Positions 33,680 through 42,673 of a DNA stretch of 64,000 nt are shown piece by piece; positions within the stretch are counted from its first letter, which is position 1; each line of letters begins with the position of its first letter. This stretch comes from HGM04593 sp045657945 (lineage in GTDB: Bacteria > Bacteroidota > Bacteroidia > Bacteroidales > Bacteroidaceae). The translations under genes were made by a program, and so were the position numbers. Below the pieces are notes generated by a model, which saw only the letters and a program-made list of their open reading frames with translations, had not been told where the DNA came from and made no database searches. The DNA lies in NCBI GenBank assembly GCA_045657945.1, contig JAZOUB010000037.1, positions 152,588-216,587 on the forward strand. Direction: 5' to 3'.

Positions 33680-35125
33680 TTATTTCTTAAGGTTGTACTT
33701 TGTGAGCAAGTCAAGCAAAGTGATTGAAGAATCCTCCATGTCAGCAACGATAGACTCAATCTTGGTGAGGATAAAGTTGTAGAACACCTGGAGTACAAGA
33801 GCTACGATAATACCATAGATAGTTGTGATAAGAGCCACCTTCATACCACCGGCAACGATAGTTGGAGAGATGTCACCCTTCTGCTGGATCTCGTCGAATG
33901 ACATAACCATACCAATCACAGTACCCAAGAATCCGAGTGATGGAGCCATCGCGATGAATAATGTAATCCATGAGCAACCCTTCTCGAGCAATGAAGACTG
34001 GAGGCTACCATAAGATACAACTGAACGCTCTACAGTGTCAAGACCCTCGTCAATGCGGAGAAGACCCTGATAGCAGATAGATGCAACAGGACCAGCTGTG
34101 TTGCGACAAACCTCCTTGGCAGCCTCAACATCACCCTTAGAAAGAGCCTCAGCGATTGCACCCATAAGCTTCTTTGCGTTAACCTTAGCAAGGCTCAAGT
34201 AGATGATACGCTCGATACAGAATGCTAGACCGATAACCAAAGCGATTGACACGAGTGCCATGAACTCAGGACCACCCTCAATGAACTTTGTCTTCAAGTT
34301 CTTGTGTACAGCGTCGATACCGCTCTCTGACACCTTTGTTACCTCTTCCTTAGTCTCTTCCTCAACCTCCTCTACTGGTGGATATTTTGCATTGATAAGT
34401 GCTGCCAACGCATTCTTTACAGTCTCAATCTCAGCACCCTTGCCGTTCAATTTAGCACTCAAGCTATCAAGAGTTGCCTGATATGTCTGAGCGTCAGCAG
34501 GATTACCAGCAAGGACAGCATTCAACTGTGCACAAGCAACCTCAAGGTTCAAAGAGTCAACCTGGATACCCATGTACTCGGCGATACGACCCAAAGAGTC
34601 CTTCTTGAAAGATGCATCAGCGATCTGTGCCTTACCAGTCTCGATCTTAGCCTTCTCAGCCTCAAGCTCCTTCTGGCTCTTCTCAAGTTCTGCACTCTTC
34701 TTTGCATACTCAGCCTCTTTAGTAGCAATATTCTTCTCAGTTGCTTTTACATCAGCAGCCTTTGGAGCAACAGAAAGAAGCTGAACAAAACGCTCAATCT
34801 TCAACTTGTAAGAAGCCTCCTTTGCGGCAGCACTCTCAGCAGTAAGAGTCGCGCAATTCTTCTCAAGCTCAGCTGATTTCTTAATTGCAGCAGCTGTATC
34901 TGCCTGCAACTTAGCAAGTTCAGCCATCTTGTTTGACACAGCCTCATTCATCTTTGAAGTTGCATCTGTCATTGCTTTGAGGTCAACATTCAACTTCTCA
35001 ACTTTGTCAACCAGTTCCTTCTGTTTAGCAGTTGTGGTATCTGCAGCCTTTTCGTCCTGAGCTGCCCAAACCTGGGTTGTTGAGAACAAACCCAACATTG
35101 CAACAATTGCAAAAAGTTTTTTCAT
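33680..35125 (-). CDS. ExbB/TolQ/MotA-type proton channel with long N-terminal coiled coil
   Basis: 481 residues, nearly twice normal ExbB. Signal peptide 1-21, then ~240 residues of Lys/Glu/Ala-rich coiled coil with heptad patterns (residues 25-255), ending in a Glu-rich stretch, then the ExbB core: a first membrane helix (about 285-305), a cytosolic domain, and two more helices with the family's APSLGFLGTVIGMVMSF motif and MKVALITTIYGIIVAL. The coil precedes the first membrane helix and has a signal peptide, so it should stand in the periplasm, as in TtpC-type fusions. First gene of the operon. Confidence 0.88.
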   Translation of the reverse strand: MKKLFAIVAMLGLFSTTQVWAAQDEKAADTTTAKQKELVDKVEKLNVDLKAMTDATSKMNEAVSNKMAELAKLQADTAAAIKKSAELEKNCATLTAESAAAKEASYKLKIERFVQLLSVAPKAADVKATEKNIATKEAEYAKKSAELEKSQKELEAEKAKIETGKAQIADASFKKDSLGRIAEYMGIQVDSLNLEVACAQLNAVLAGNPADAQTYQATLDSLSAKLNGKGAEIETVKNALAALINAKYPPVEEVEEETKEEVTKVSESGIDAVHKNLKTKFIEGGPEFMALVSIALVIGLAFCIERIIYLSLAKVNAKKLMGAIAEALSKGDVEAAKEVCRNTAGPVASICYQGLLRIDEGLDTVERSVVSYGSLQSSLLEKGCSWITLFIAMAPSLGFLGTVIGMVMSFDEIQQKGDISPTIVAGGMKVALITTIYGIIVALVLQVFYNFILTKIESIVADMEDSSITLLDLLTKYNLKK

Positions 35126-35176
35126 TTTGTGTAATTTTTAGTTAATATTTCAAGTTAATTTTTTCAAAACATCTGC

Positions 35177-35263
35177 GGAAAGAGGGGGATTCGAACCCCC
35201 GATACGCTTTTGACGTATACACGCTTTCCAGGCGTGCCTCTTCAACCACTCGAGCATCTTTCC
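35177..35263 (-). tRNA. tRNA-Ser (GGA)
   Basis: 87 bases, full cloverleaf on the minus strand with the long variable arm of class II tRNAs. Acceptor GGAAAGA/TCTTTCC, anticodon loop CTGGAAA between five-pair stems (CACGC/GCGTG), so anticodon GGA. T-arm GGTTCGAATCC. No CCA is encoded. A TACTTTTG box on the minus strand (35335-35342) is a likely promoter. Confidence 0.95.
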
Positions 35264-35489
35264 AAAGGCACTGTCTGCCACTAATCGGGTTGCAAGTTAC
35301 AACTTTTTTCGCTAATCAGCACTTTATTTCACGGCAAAAGTAGTTTTTTTTTTCGAATCGGTAAACAATTATTCAAAAATCATTGCCTTCATGACAAAAA
35401 AATAACAAAAATAAGTTTTTTTAACATTTGACAATAAGCCTGCTATATAAAAAAGCCGGGAAAGCACCCGAGATTTGTGAATATTTTCC

Positions 35490-35497
35490 TATTTTTG
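35490..35497 (+). promoter_or_regulatory. -7 promoter box for lpxK-deoD-thiL
   Basis: TATTTTTG matches TAnnTTTG and lies 21 bases before the lpxK start. A TTTG is seen upstream but its spacing is short. Confidence 0.45.
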
Positions 35498-35518
35498 CAT
35501 AAATATATCCCACATTAG

Positions 35519-36586
35519 ATGCAAAGAATCAAAAGGAACATATTGCGCAAACTGACCGACTGCATCAACCCCTATGCTTGGGTAATGGCAATAAGGAACA
35601 GGGCTTTTGACACCGGAGTGCTCAAAAGCCGTGAGTTCGGCATCCCCTCCATTTGCGTGGGCAACATCTCGGTTGGGGGAACAGGCAAGACACCGCACAT
35701 CGAATATATCACCAGGCTATTGAAAGATGAGTTCCGCATTGCCGTGCTGAGCCGTGGCTACGGGAGAAAAAGCAAGGGATACATAAAGGCCGACAGCCAC
35801 TCCACCATGCAGCAGATTGGCGACGAACCGTTCCAGATAAAGAACAAATTCAAGGAGATTGATGTTGCTGTATGCGAGAAGCGTGTCTATGGCATTGAAC
35901 AGTTGACAAAAGAGAACAGGGAGTTACAGGTAATTCTGCTAGATGATGCTTTCCAGCACCGCCATGTAAAAACCGGGCTGAACATACTGCTCATTGACAG
36001 CAACCGTCCTGTGTGGAACGACTGCGTGATGCCTTTCGGCCGGTTGCGAGAGAGGATTTCGGGCATAAGGCGCGCCGACATTGTTATAATGACTAAATGC
36101 CGAGAGATGACCGAAGAACAGATGACTGCCTGCCGCGAGTTCATTGGACGCTACAGAAACATACCGATGTACTTTTCAAGTATAAGATATGGCAATTTAT
36201 ACCATCTGCACGACACTGCAAGAGGTGCTGAAATCGCCACCGGAAGCAAGGTCCTGCTTGTCACCGGCATAGCCAAACCACAGCCACTGAAGGCAGAGAT
36301 TGAGAGCCGTGGAGCCAGTGTGACACTAATGCAGTATGGTGACCACCACAACTTCAGCAGTGCCGAGTTCGAGGAGATTTCCCGGAAGTTCCAGAATGGC
36401 GACTTTGATATGATTGTAACTACAGAGAAGGATGCGTCAAGACTGTTGAACCGCGAGGAACTACCACAAGCAATGCATGACAACACATATGTGATGCCCA
36501 TTGAAATGGAGATACTTAATAAAGAAGGAAAAATGTTTAACCAAAATATATACAACTATGTTACAGAAAATTCAAGAAACAGCTGA
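35519..36586 (+). CDS. lpxK: Tetraacyldisaccharide 4'-kinase
   Basis: 355 residues. LpxK phosphorylates the lipid A precursor at the 4' position on the inner membrane. Walker A reads SVGGTGKTPH (about residue 52), the next block is LSRGYGRK, and DDAFQHR(H) is the family's Asp-Asp block near residue 140. A short hydrophobic N-terminal segment fits membrane attachment. Its 3' end overlaps the PNP gene by 29 bases. It tells that the organism makes lipid A. Confidence 0.95.
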   Translation: MQRIKRNILRKLTDCINPYAWVMAIRNRAFDTGVLKSREFGIPSICVGNISVGGTGKTPHIEYITRLLKDEFRIAVLSRGYGRKSKGYIKADSHSTMQQIGDEPFQIKNKFKEIDVAVCEKRVYGIEQLTKENRELQVILLDDAFQHRHVKTGLNILLIDSNRPVWNDCVMPFGRLRERISGIRRADIVIMTKCREMTEEQMTACREFIGRYRNIPMYFSSIRYGNLYHLHDTARGAEIATGSKVLLVTGIAKPQPLKAEIESRGASVTLMQYGDHHNFSSAEFEEISRKFQNGDFDMIVTTEKDASRLLNREELPQAMHDNTYVMPIEMEILNKEGKMFNQNIYNYVTENSRNS

Positions 36587-37367
36587 GTTCCTCAAAGGAA
36601 AGATGACTACAGCCCCCGAAACTGCAATTATATTGGGTACAGGCCTTGGCAGCCTTGTAAACGAGATTACCGACAAATACGAGATTGAATACAAGGACAT
36701 CCCCAACTTTCCGCTCTCAACCGTAGAGGGACACTCGGGCAAGCTTATCTTCGGCAAGTTAGGTAACAAGGAGATTATGGCAATGCAGGGCCGTTTCCAT
36801 TTCTACGAGGGATATTCAATGAAAGAGGTAACATTCCCCGTACGCGTAATGCGTGAGTTGGGCATCAAGACCCTGTTCGTATCCAACGCAGCCGGCGGTA
36901 TGAACCCCGACTTTATCATCGGTGACTTGATGATTATCAATGACCACATCAACTTCTTCCCCGAGCACCCGTTGCGCGGCAAGAACATACCTTACGGCGA
37001 CCGTTTCCCCGACATGAGCGCAGCTTATGACAAGAGCCTCATCGCTATGGCAAAGGAGATTGCCGCAGAGAAGGGTATCCGCGTTGTTGAGGGTGTATAT
37101 CTTGGCACACAGGGTCCTACTTTCGAGACACCGGCAGAATACCGCATGTTCCACCGCATGGGTGGCGACGCAGTCGGTATGTCAACAGTCCCCGAAGTTA
37201 TCGTTGCGCGCCACTGCGGCATCCGCGTGTTCGGAATTTCGGTAATCACCGACCTTGGCGTTGAGGGCATCGTTGTTGAGTGCAGCCACGAGGAGGTTCA
37301 GAAGGCTGCCGACGAGGCACAGCCAAAGATGACAACAATATTCCGCGAAATCGTAAACCGTGCATAA
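36558..37367 (+). CDS. Purine nucleoside phosphorylase
   Basis: 269 residues from ATG 36558 (MLQKIQET), inside the end of lpxK; longer starts do not fit the family. The trimeric PNP cleaves inosine and guanosine with phosphate. GTGLGSLV and EGHSGKL bind phosphate and ribose, QGRFHFYEGYS follows, SNAAGGMN is next, and QGPTFETPAE with Glu holds the base. The 29-base overlap with lpxK suggests coupled translation. Substrate choice between purines is not set by sequence. Followed by thiL. Confidence 0.92.
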   Translation: MLQKIQETAEFLKGKMTTAPETAIILGTGLGSLVNEITDKYEIEYKDIPNFPLSTVEGHSGKLIFGKLGNKEIMAMQGRFHFYEGYSMKEVTFPVRVMRELGIKTLFVSNAAGGMNPDFIIGDLMIINDHINFFPEHPLRGKNIPYGDRFPDMSAAYDKSLIAMAKEIAAEKGIRVVEGVYLGTQGPTFETPAEYRMFHRMGGDAVGMSTVPEVIVARHCGIRVFGISVITDLGVEGIVVECSHEEVQKAADEAQPKMTTIFREIVNRA

Positions 37368-37376
37368 AGTTTAGCC

Positions 37377-38414
37377 ATGAACACTAAAACACGTACAGAA
37401 ATATCATCACTCGGCGAGTTCGGGCTCATTGAACGACTGACAAAGGATATTGCGCCAGTCAACAAGGAGACGATAAAGGGTGTTGGTGATGACGCAGCAA
37501 TATTGCAGTTCTGCGGTGACGAGGAGGTTCTCGTCACCACCGACCTGCTGATGGAGGGCGTCCACTTTGACCTTACATATTTCCCGCTCAAGCACCTTGG
37601 CTACAAGGCCGTAGTTGCCAACATATCGGACATCTACGCGATGAACGGCACTCCAAAACAGATTACCGTATCGCTTGCACTCAGCCGCAAGTTCTGCATT
37701 GAGGATGTAGAGGAACTCTACTCGGGCATGCGCCTTGCGTGCGAGCAGTATGGTGTTGACATTGTGGGCGGCGACACCACTTCGTCACTCACCGGCCTTG
37801 CCATAAGCATCACTGCAACCGGAACCGCGCCTAAAGGAACCGCTGTGAGAAGAGATGGCGCCAAGGAGACCGACCTCATCTGCGTGACAGGAAACTTGGG
37901 AGCAGCATACATGGGATTGCAACTGCTTGAACGCGAGAAGATTGCAACCGCAGGCAAGGACATGCAGCCCGATTTCTCGGGCAAGGAGTACATCCTTGAG
38001 CGCCAATTGAAGCCAGAAGCAAGAAAGGAGATCATTGAGAAGCTGCGCAACGAGAACATCAAGCCAACAGCAATGATGGACATCAGCGACGGTCTTGCAT
38101 CGGAACTCATGCACATCTGCAAGCAGAGTGGAGTTGGTTGCCGCATATACGAAGAGCGCATCCCCATTGACTACCAGACTGCCATCATGGCCGAGGAGCT
38201 GAACCTCAATGTCATCACCTGCGCATTGGGCGGTGGCGAGGATTATGAACTGCTGTTCACAGTTCCCATTGCCGACCATGAGAAGGTTGCTGCGATGAAG
38301 GATGTGCGCGTTGTAGGTCACATTGTCAGCGACACAATGGGACTTGCACTCATCACACGCGACGGCGTTGAGATGCAGCTGAAAGCACAGGGCTGGACAT
38401 CGCAAGAGAAGTAA
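37377..38414 (+). CDS. thiL: Thiamine-monophosphate kinase
   Basis: 345 residues. ThiL makes thiamine diphosphate from thiamine monophosphate with ATP. Motifs GVGDDAAIL (nucleotide/metal), VTTDLLMEGVHF and the VGGDTTSS block are present, with MMDISDGLASEL and GGGEDYELLFT later. It starts 10 bases after the PNP gene and 4 bases before a small membrane protein gene. No other thiamine genes are in view. Confidence 0.95.
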   Translation: MNTKTRTEISSLGEFGLIERLTKDIAPVNKETIKGVGDDAAILQFCGDEEVLVTTDLLMEGVHFDLTYFPLKHLGYKAVVANISDIYAMNGTPKQITVSLALSRKFCIEDVEELYSGMRLACEQYGVDIVGGDTTSSLTGLAISITATGTAPKGTAVRRDGAKETDLICVTGNLGAAYMGLQLLEREKIATAGKDMQPDFSGKEYILERQLKPEARKEIIEKLRNENIKPTAMMDISDGLASELMHICKQSGVGCRIYEERIPIDYQTAIMAEELNLNVITCALGGGEDYELLFTVPIADHEKVAAMKDVRVVGHIVSDTMGLALITRDGVEMQLKAQGWTSQEK

Positions 38415-38417
38415 GCC

Positions 38418-38639
38418 ATGATTGTACACCACATCATACAGGCCATATTCCTGCTGGCAGGTCTTACATCCCTGCTGGCATCGCTGTTTGACTGGGAGTG
38501 GTTTTTCACTACCGAGAACACCCGATACCTTGTAAAGAAATTCAAGCGTAAAGGCGCACGCTGGATATATGGCACAGTCGGTGTGCTATTCATAGCTGCA
38601 GCGATATACTTCTTCTTTCAGATTAAAGGAGTAAAATAA
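38418..38639 (+). CDS. Two-helix small membrane protein resembling Imm17 family
   Basis: 73 residues, two membrane helices (about 3-25 and 50-68) and a basic loop with FKRKGARWIYG between. The WEWFFTTEN motif and the Gly-Ala-Arg-x-x-Tyr-Gly block match small Bacteroidota proteins grouped as Imm17. No toxin gene is nearby, so an immunity role is not supported here. It ends at a terminator and is likely cotranscribed with thiL. Confidence 0.6.
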   Translation: MIVHHIIQAIFLLAGLTSLLASLFDWEWFFTTENTRYLVKKFKRKGARWIYGTVGVLFIAAAIYFFFQIKGVK

Positions 38640-38680
38640 AACAACAAAGAGCAGTGTCCCGGCACTGCTCTTTGTTGTTT
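38639..38680. terminator. Bidirectional terminator
   Basis: 18-bp perfect arms (38639-38656 and 38663-38680) around TCCCGG, with A-rich and T-rich ends; between the small membrane protein and the convergent Mrp gene. Confidence 0.85.
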
Positions 38681-38696
38681 CTTAATTCCTACGAAA

Positions 38697-39800
38697 TCAT
38701 TTCGTACCGACAATCTTGGTCTCCGGTAATTCCGCGTTCCTCTTTGCCGTCTGTTCAACCAACGCCGCAGCAACCTGCAGGAATGCCTGTCCGTCGGGGG
38801 TATCGGCTTTCATCGCAATAGGTATTCCGGCATCTCCGCTCTCGCATATACTCTGTACAAGAGGAATCTGACCAATCAAAGGAATTCCGTACGACTCGGC
38901 CATGCGCTTGCCACCCTCCTTGCCAAAGATATAGTATCTGTTACCCGGCAACTCGGCAGGCGTAAACCATGCCATATTCTCTACCAAACCAAGGATGGGC
39001 ACGCTCACCTTGTCATTTATAAACATATTCACGCCCTTGATGGCTGCAGCGAGAGCCACCTCCTGAGGTGTTGTCACCACAACGGCGCCTGTCAAGGCAA
39101 GGCATTGTACGATGGTGAGATGAATGTCGCTTGTACCGGGAGGCAAGTCAATGAGGAAATAATCCAAATCGCCCCAATTGGCATCGGCAATAAGTTGCTT
39201 CAGGGCATTGCTTGCCATTCCGCCACGCCAAAGTATTGCCTGGTCGGGATCGACAAAGAAACCTATTGACAAGAGTTTCACACCATATTTCTCTATTGGG
39301 AGGATAAGATCACGTCCGTCAATATTCTCGCTATAGGGGCGTGCGTCCTCTACGCTGAACATCTTTGGTATTGAAGGGCCGAAGATGTCGGCATCGAGCA
39401 GACCCACCTTATAACCCAGACGAGCCAATGCTATGGCAAGGTTCGCCGAAACGGTAGACTTGCCTACACCACCCTTTCCCGATGAAACGGCAATGACATT
39501 CTTCACCTGTGGCAGGAACTTGCCCACCTCGGGACGCATTGCCTGACGGCTCACCACGCTGATATTACCTTCAATCTCAACCTCCTTGCCCACATACATG
39601 TGAATGGCAGCCTCGGCCGATTTGACCACAGAACGGATAAATGGGTCTGTGGGTTTGTCAAAGATGAGCGAAAAGCTCACCTTGTTGCCGTCGATGCGTA
39701 TGTTGTCATCGACCATTCCGGCCTCGACAAGGTTCTTGCCGTTTCCCGGATAACGCACCTTTTCAAGTGCGTCCATTATGAGTTTTGGATAAAGTGCCAT
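38697..39800 (-). CDS. mrp: Mrp/ApbC-type iron-sulfur carrier ATPase
   Basis: 367 residues. The N-terminal ~95 residues are a MIP18/DUF59 domain; the rest is the deviant-Walker ATPase with SSGKGGVGKSTVS, then DADIFGPSIP and LIDLPPGTSD. It is expected to carry Fe-S clusters. The usual CxxC metal motif is missing: the place after ENMAWF reads TPAELPGN. So cluster binding must differ or be lost, as in other Bacteroidales members. Confidence 0.9.
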   Translation of the reverse strand: MALYPKLIMDALEKVRYPGNGKNLVEAGMVDDNIRIDGNKVSFSLIFDKPTDPFIRSVVKSAEAAIHMYVGKEVEIEGNISVVSRQAMRPEVGKFLPQVKNVIAVSSGKGGVGKSTVSANLAIALARLGYKVGLLDADIFGPSIPKMFSVEDARPYSENIDGRDLILPIEKYGVKLLSIGFFVDPDQAILWRGGMASNALKQLIADANWGDLDYFLIDLPPGTSDIHLTIVQCLALTGAVVVTTPQEVALAAAIKGVNMFINDKVSVPILGLVENMAWFTPAELPGNRYYIFGKEGGKRMAESYGIPLIGQIPLVQSICESGDAGIPIAMKADTPDGQAFLQVAAALVEQTAKRNAELPETKIVGTK

Positions 39801-39825
39801 AGTTATTAAAAGTGAAAGGTGAAAA

Positions 39826-39947
39826 GTTAAAGGTGAAAGCTGCGGTTAAGCGAGCAAAAGCCAAGCTTGCTTGAGCTTTTACAGCGAGCGGTAGCAGGTT
39901 CAAGCACACGAAGTGTGGTTAAAGGTGAAATCAGCGTTTAAGCGAGC
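39826..39947. repeat. 30-bp imperfect direct repeats and simple repeats in a noncoding gap
   Basis: 39826-39855 and 39918-39947 match at about 26 of 30 bases (start GTTAAAGGTGAAA, end TTAAGCGAGC). Between them lies a hairpin AAAAGC...GCTTTT and after them a run of short GTTTTCAG-like repeats to about 40016. The whole 39801-40012 interval has no gene and looks like a decaying repeat region. Confidence 0.55.
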
Positions 39948-40012
39948 TTTCCGTTTTCAACATTCAGCTTTCCGCCTTCAGTTTTCAGTTTTCAGATTTC
40001 AGTTTTCCGTTT

Positions 40013-40315
40013 TCAGATTAAATAGTCGGCCTCGGCGCGTCCCTCCGTTATTCCCTTGAAATAGGCAGCAACCTCCAGATGCGCAGGGTGTACCTTGTAG
40101 CGTTCCATAGCATCGGCATCCTCGAACGCCGAAACCAGCACTGCATCGTATGCAGTAGCTGCAACACACACATTGATACCCACCTCAAGCGATTTTATTT
40201 CGGGGATTACTCCGACGAGTGCCTCAAGATGTTCCTTCACCCACAAGGCATGCTCAGCCTTGCTCTTTCCATTTGCGCCATCAATGAAGCGCCACATAAC
40301 GATATGCTTGAACAT
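40013..40315 (-). CDS. Dabb-family stress-responsive protein
   Basis: 100 residues, one Dabb (stress responsive A/B barrel) domain: MFKHIVMWRF start, a Glu-rich helix, then LEVGINV strand and a HPAHLEVAAYF helix. These small ferredoxin-like dimers are of unclear role; some are linked to metabolism of aromatic or polyketide-like compounds. The gene stands 16 bases after trmB, in the same direction. Confidence 0.85.
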   Translation of the reverse strand: MFKHIVMWRFIDGANGKSKAEHALWVKEHLEALVGVIPEIKSLEVGINVCVAATAYDAVLVSAFEDADAMERYKVHPAHLEVAAYFKGITEGRAEADYLI

Positions 40316-40331
40316 AATTCCTTCTTACTTA

Positions 40332-41090
40332 TTATTTGGTAGTTTCAAGACAGCTTCTCTTGCTGCGTCCGTAGCTGCGGTACTCGTCCAGTTCAATCTC
40401 CACATCGGGTTCAACATACTGCTCCATTGCCGGCAGATTGAAGGCTATATACTTTATTGTTATTCCGCGCGATAGCCACTGCGACTCGTAGTAGGTACGT
40501 ATCTGCAGTACATCGCTCACCTCTTCCTGTCCATGCACATCTTCAATACACTCCACAACCGGTAGGTTATTTACCTCGGTTATATACTTGGTATATGTAA
40601 ACATAAAGTTGCTGTCGGTCTTCAGGTGCACTACAGCATCACTTGATAGAATATTGCGATAACGCGCAAGGAAAAGCGACGATGTGAGACGCTTGGTCTG
40701 TTTCTTCATTTGCGGATCGGGGAATGTGAGCCATATCTCACTCACCTCACCTGCAGCAAAAAGACGGTCGATAATCTCGATATTAGTGCGCAGGAAACCC
40801 ACATTCGAAAGTCCCGACTCAAGAGCATCGGTTGCTCCTGTCCACATTCGCGCACCCTTGATGTCCACGCCAATGAAGTTCTTCCCCGGGAAACGACGGG
40901 CAAGTGCTACGGTATATTCACCCCTGCCACAACCAAGCTCCAGCACTATCGGATTGTCATTCTTGAAAAAGTCGCGTCCCCAATTGCCTTTGAGTGGAAA
41001 CTCCACATCGTCAATCATTGAGTAAGGATGCTCAATGACATTCTGGTAAGCTGCCATGTCGGCAAATTTCTTCAGTTTACCTTTTCCCAT
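40332..41090 (-). CDS. trmB: tRNA (guanosine-46-N7) methyltransferase
   Basis: 252 residues, normal size. SAM motif LELGCGRGEYTVALA, then FIGVDIKGARMW and the family's WLTFPDPQMKKQ block near residue 122 with the catalytic Asp; a TSSLFLARY helix follows. It puts m7G at tRNA position 46. It comes 12 bases after ilvE and 16 bases before the Dabb gene. Confidence 0.95.
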   Translation of the reverse strand: MGKGKLKKFADMAAYQNVIEHPYSMIDDVEFPLKGNWGRDFFKNDNPIVLELGCGRGEYTVALARRFPGKNFIGVDIKGARMWTGATDALESGLSNVGFLRTNIEIIDRLFAAGEVSEIWLTFPDPQMKKQTKRLTSSLFLARYRNILSSDAVVHLKTDSNFMFTYTKYITEVNNLPVVECIEDVHGQEEVSDVLQIRTYYESQWLSRGITIKYIAFNLPAMEQYVEPDVEIELDEYRSYGRSKRSCLETTK

Positions 41091-41102
41091 AACTATATAT
41101 CA

Positions 41103-42122
41103 TTATTCAAGGACGGTTATCCAACCATAAGGGTCGGCAACATCGCCATATTGTATTGCACGCAAGCGGTTATAGAGTTCTGTGAGCACAGGACCCGGCT
41201 TGCCGTCTTTTGAAATCACATAAGAAACACCCTTCTCAACATCATCAATGCGCCCGATCGGTGAAACTACCGCCGCCGTACCACATGCACCGGCCTCATC
41301 AAATGCAGAGAGTTCTTCCTCTGAAATCTGTCGCTGCTCCACGGTCATGCCCATGTCGGCAGCAAGACGCATGAGACTGTTGTTTGTTATCGAAGGCAGG
41401 ATGGATGTTGACTTTGGCGTCACATAACTATTACCCTTTATGCCAATGAAATTTGCAGCACCACACTCGTCTATGTATTTTTTTTCCTTGGCATCGAGAT
41501 ACATCTCGCATGCATAACCCTCGCCATGCGCCTGGCAACTTGCCTTCATTCCGGCAGCATAGTTGCCGCCCACCTTGAAACGGCCTGTTCCCAAAGGTGC
41601 AGCACGGTCATAGTGACGGTAAATCACCACATCGTTGACAGCAAAACCTTTCTTGAAGTATGGCCCCACCGGAGTCACAAATATAACAAACAGATACTCC
41701 CTGGAAGGGTTCACACCAACCTGTGCACTGGTACCAATGAGCAATGGGCGTATGTAGAGCGAAGCGCCGCTCTCGTATGGCGGAACAAACTCCTTGTTCA
41801 GTTCCACCACCTTTGTAACCATCTCACGGAAAAGCTCCACGCTTATACGTGGCATAAGTATTCCGTCACAACTGCTCTGCAGACGCTCGGCGTTTGCCTC
41901 GAGGCGGAAGATACGGATTTTGCCGTCCTTGCCACGGAAGGCCTTGAGACCCTCAAAGGCACTCTGGCCATAATGGAGGCATGTTGCCGCCATGTGAATG
42001 TTTATATTTTCGTCGGTATGAACCTCTACAGCCCCCCATGCGCCATCCTTATAATGACAACGCACATTACCATTGGTTTTCCTGTAACCAAAACCGATGT
42101 CAGACCAATCCATATTGTCCAT
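41103..42122 (-). CDS. ilvE: Branched-chain amino acid aminotransferase
   Basis: 339 residues, fold-type IV PLP enzyme. It transfers the amino group between branched-chain keto acids and glutamate. HYGQSAFEGLKAFR near residue 50 is a family block; the PLP-binding Lys is among YLDAKEKKYIDECGAANF near residue 200; the TSILPSITNN block follows. The starts of Bacteroidales members agree with the ATG at 42122. Confidence 0.95.
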   Translation of the reverse strand: MDNMDWSDIGFGYRKTNGNVRCHYKDGAWGAVEVHTDENINIHMAATCLHYGQSAFEGLKAFRGKDGKIRIFRLEANAERLQSSCDGILMPRISVELFREMVTKVVELNKEFVPPYESGASLYIRPLLIGTSAQVGVNPSREYLFVIFVTPVGPYFKKGFAVNDVVIYRHYDRAAPLGTGRFKVGGNYAAGMKASCQAHGEGYACEMYLDAKEKKYIDECGAANFIGIKGNSYVTPKSTSILPSITNNSLMRLAADMGMTVEQRQISEEELSAFDEAGACGTAAVVSPIGRIDDVEKGVSYVISKDGKPGPVLTELYNRLRAIQYGDVADPYGWITVLE

Positions 42123-42184
42123 TTCTATACAATTTTCTTGTTTTGATTCGCGAAGATAGATAAATTACGGCAGATGAGAAAATT

Positions 42185-42673
42185 TTACGAGAGTTCAATG
42201 ACCTCAAGATCCTTTATCTCCTTACCGTCTATTGTAAGTTTCACGAGCGTGCGTACAAGTTGCCATCCTTGTTTTCCGGATGCGCCCGGGTTTACATGCA
42301 GGCATCCCAAGACATCGTCGTGCATAACCTTGAGTATGTGGGAGTGCCCGGCAACAAAAAGATCGGGCCTTGCACTGTATAACTCCTTGCGTATTCCCGG
42401 ATAGTATTTTCCCGGATAGCCACCTATGTGAGTCATCATCACATTGCACTCCTCTACTTTGAAATGTAACACATCGTCAAAACGGAGGCTAAGTTCTCGC
42501 CCGTCAATATTCCCGCACACGGCACGCACCGGGCAGTGTTCCTGCAAGCGGTCAATAATCAACGGACTACCGATGTCACCGGCATGCCATATCTCATCAC
42601 AATCGGCAAAATGCAACAGATAGCGGTCGTCCCAAAAACTATGCGTGTCGGAAAGGATTCCAATGCGTTTCAT
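42185..42673 (-). CDS. YfcE-type metallophosphoesterase
   Basis: 162 residues. Metal ligands: ILSDTHSF (Asp, His), WHAGDIGS (Asp), CGNIDGRE (Asn-x-Asp), MTHIGGYPG (His), and AGHSHI with the two last His. The YfcE/MJ0936 group hydrolyses phosphodiesters in vitro with Mn; the natural substrate is unknown. Its ATG overlaps the stop of the cytidylate-kinase-like gene (ATGA). Confidence 0.9.
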   Translation of the reverse strand: MKRIGILSDTHSFWDDRYLLHFADCDEIWHAGDIGSPLIIDRLQEHCPVRAVCGNIDGRELSLRFDDVLHFKVEECNVMMTHIGGYPGKYYPGIRKELYSARPDLFVAGHSHILKVMHDDVLGCLHVNPGASGKQGWQLVRTLVKLTIDGKEIKDLEVIELS

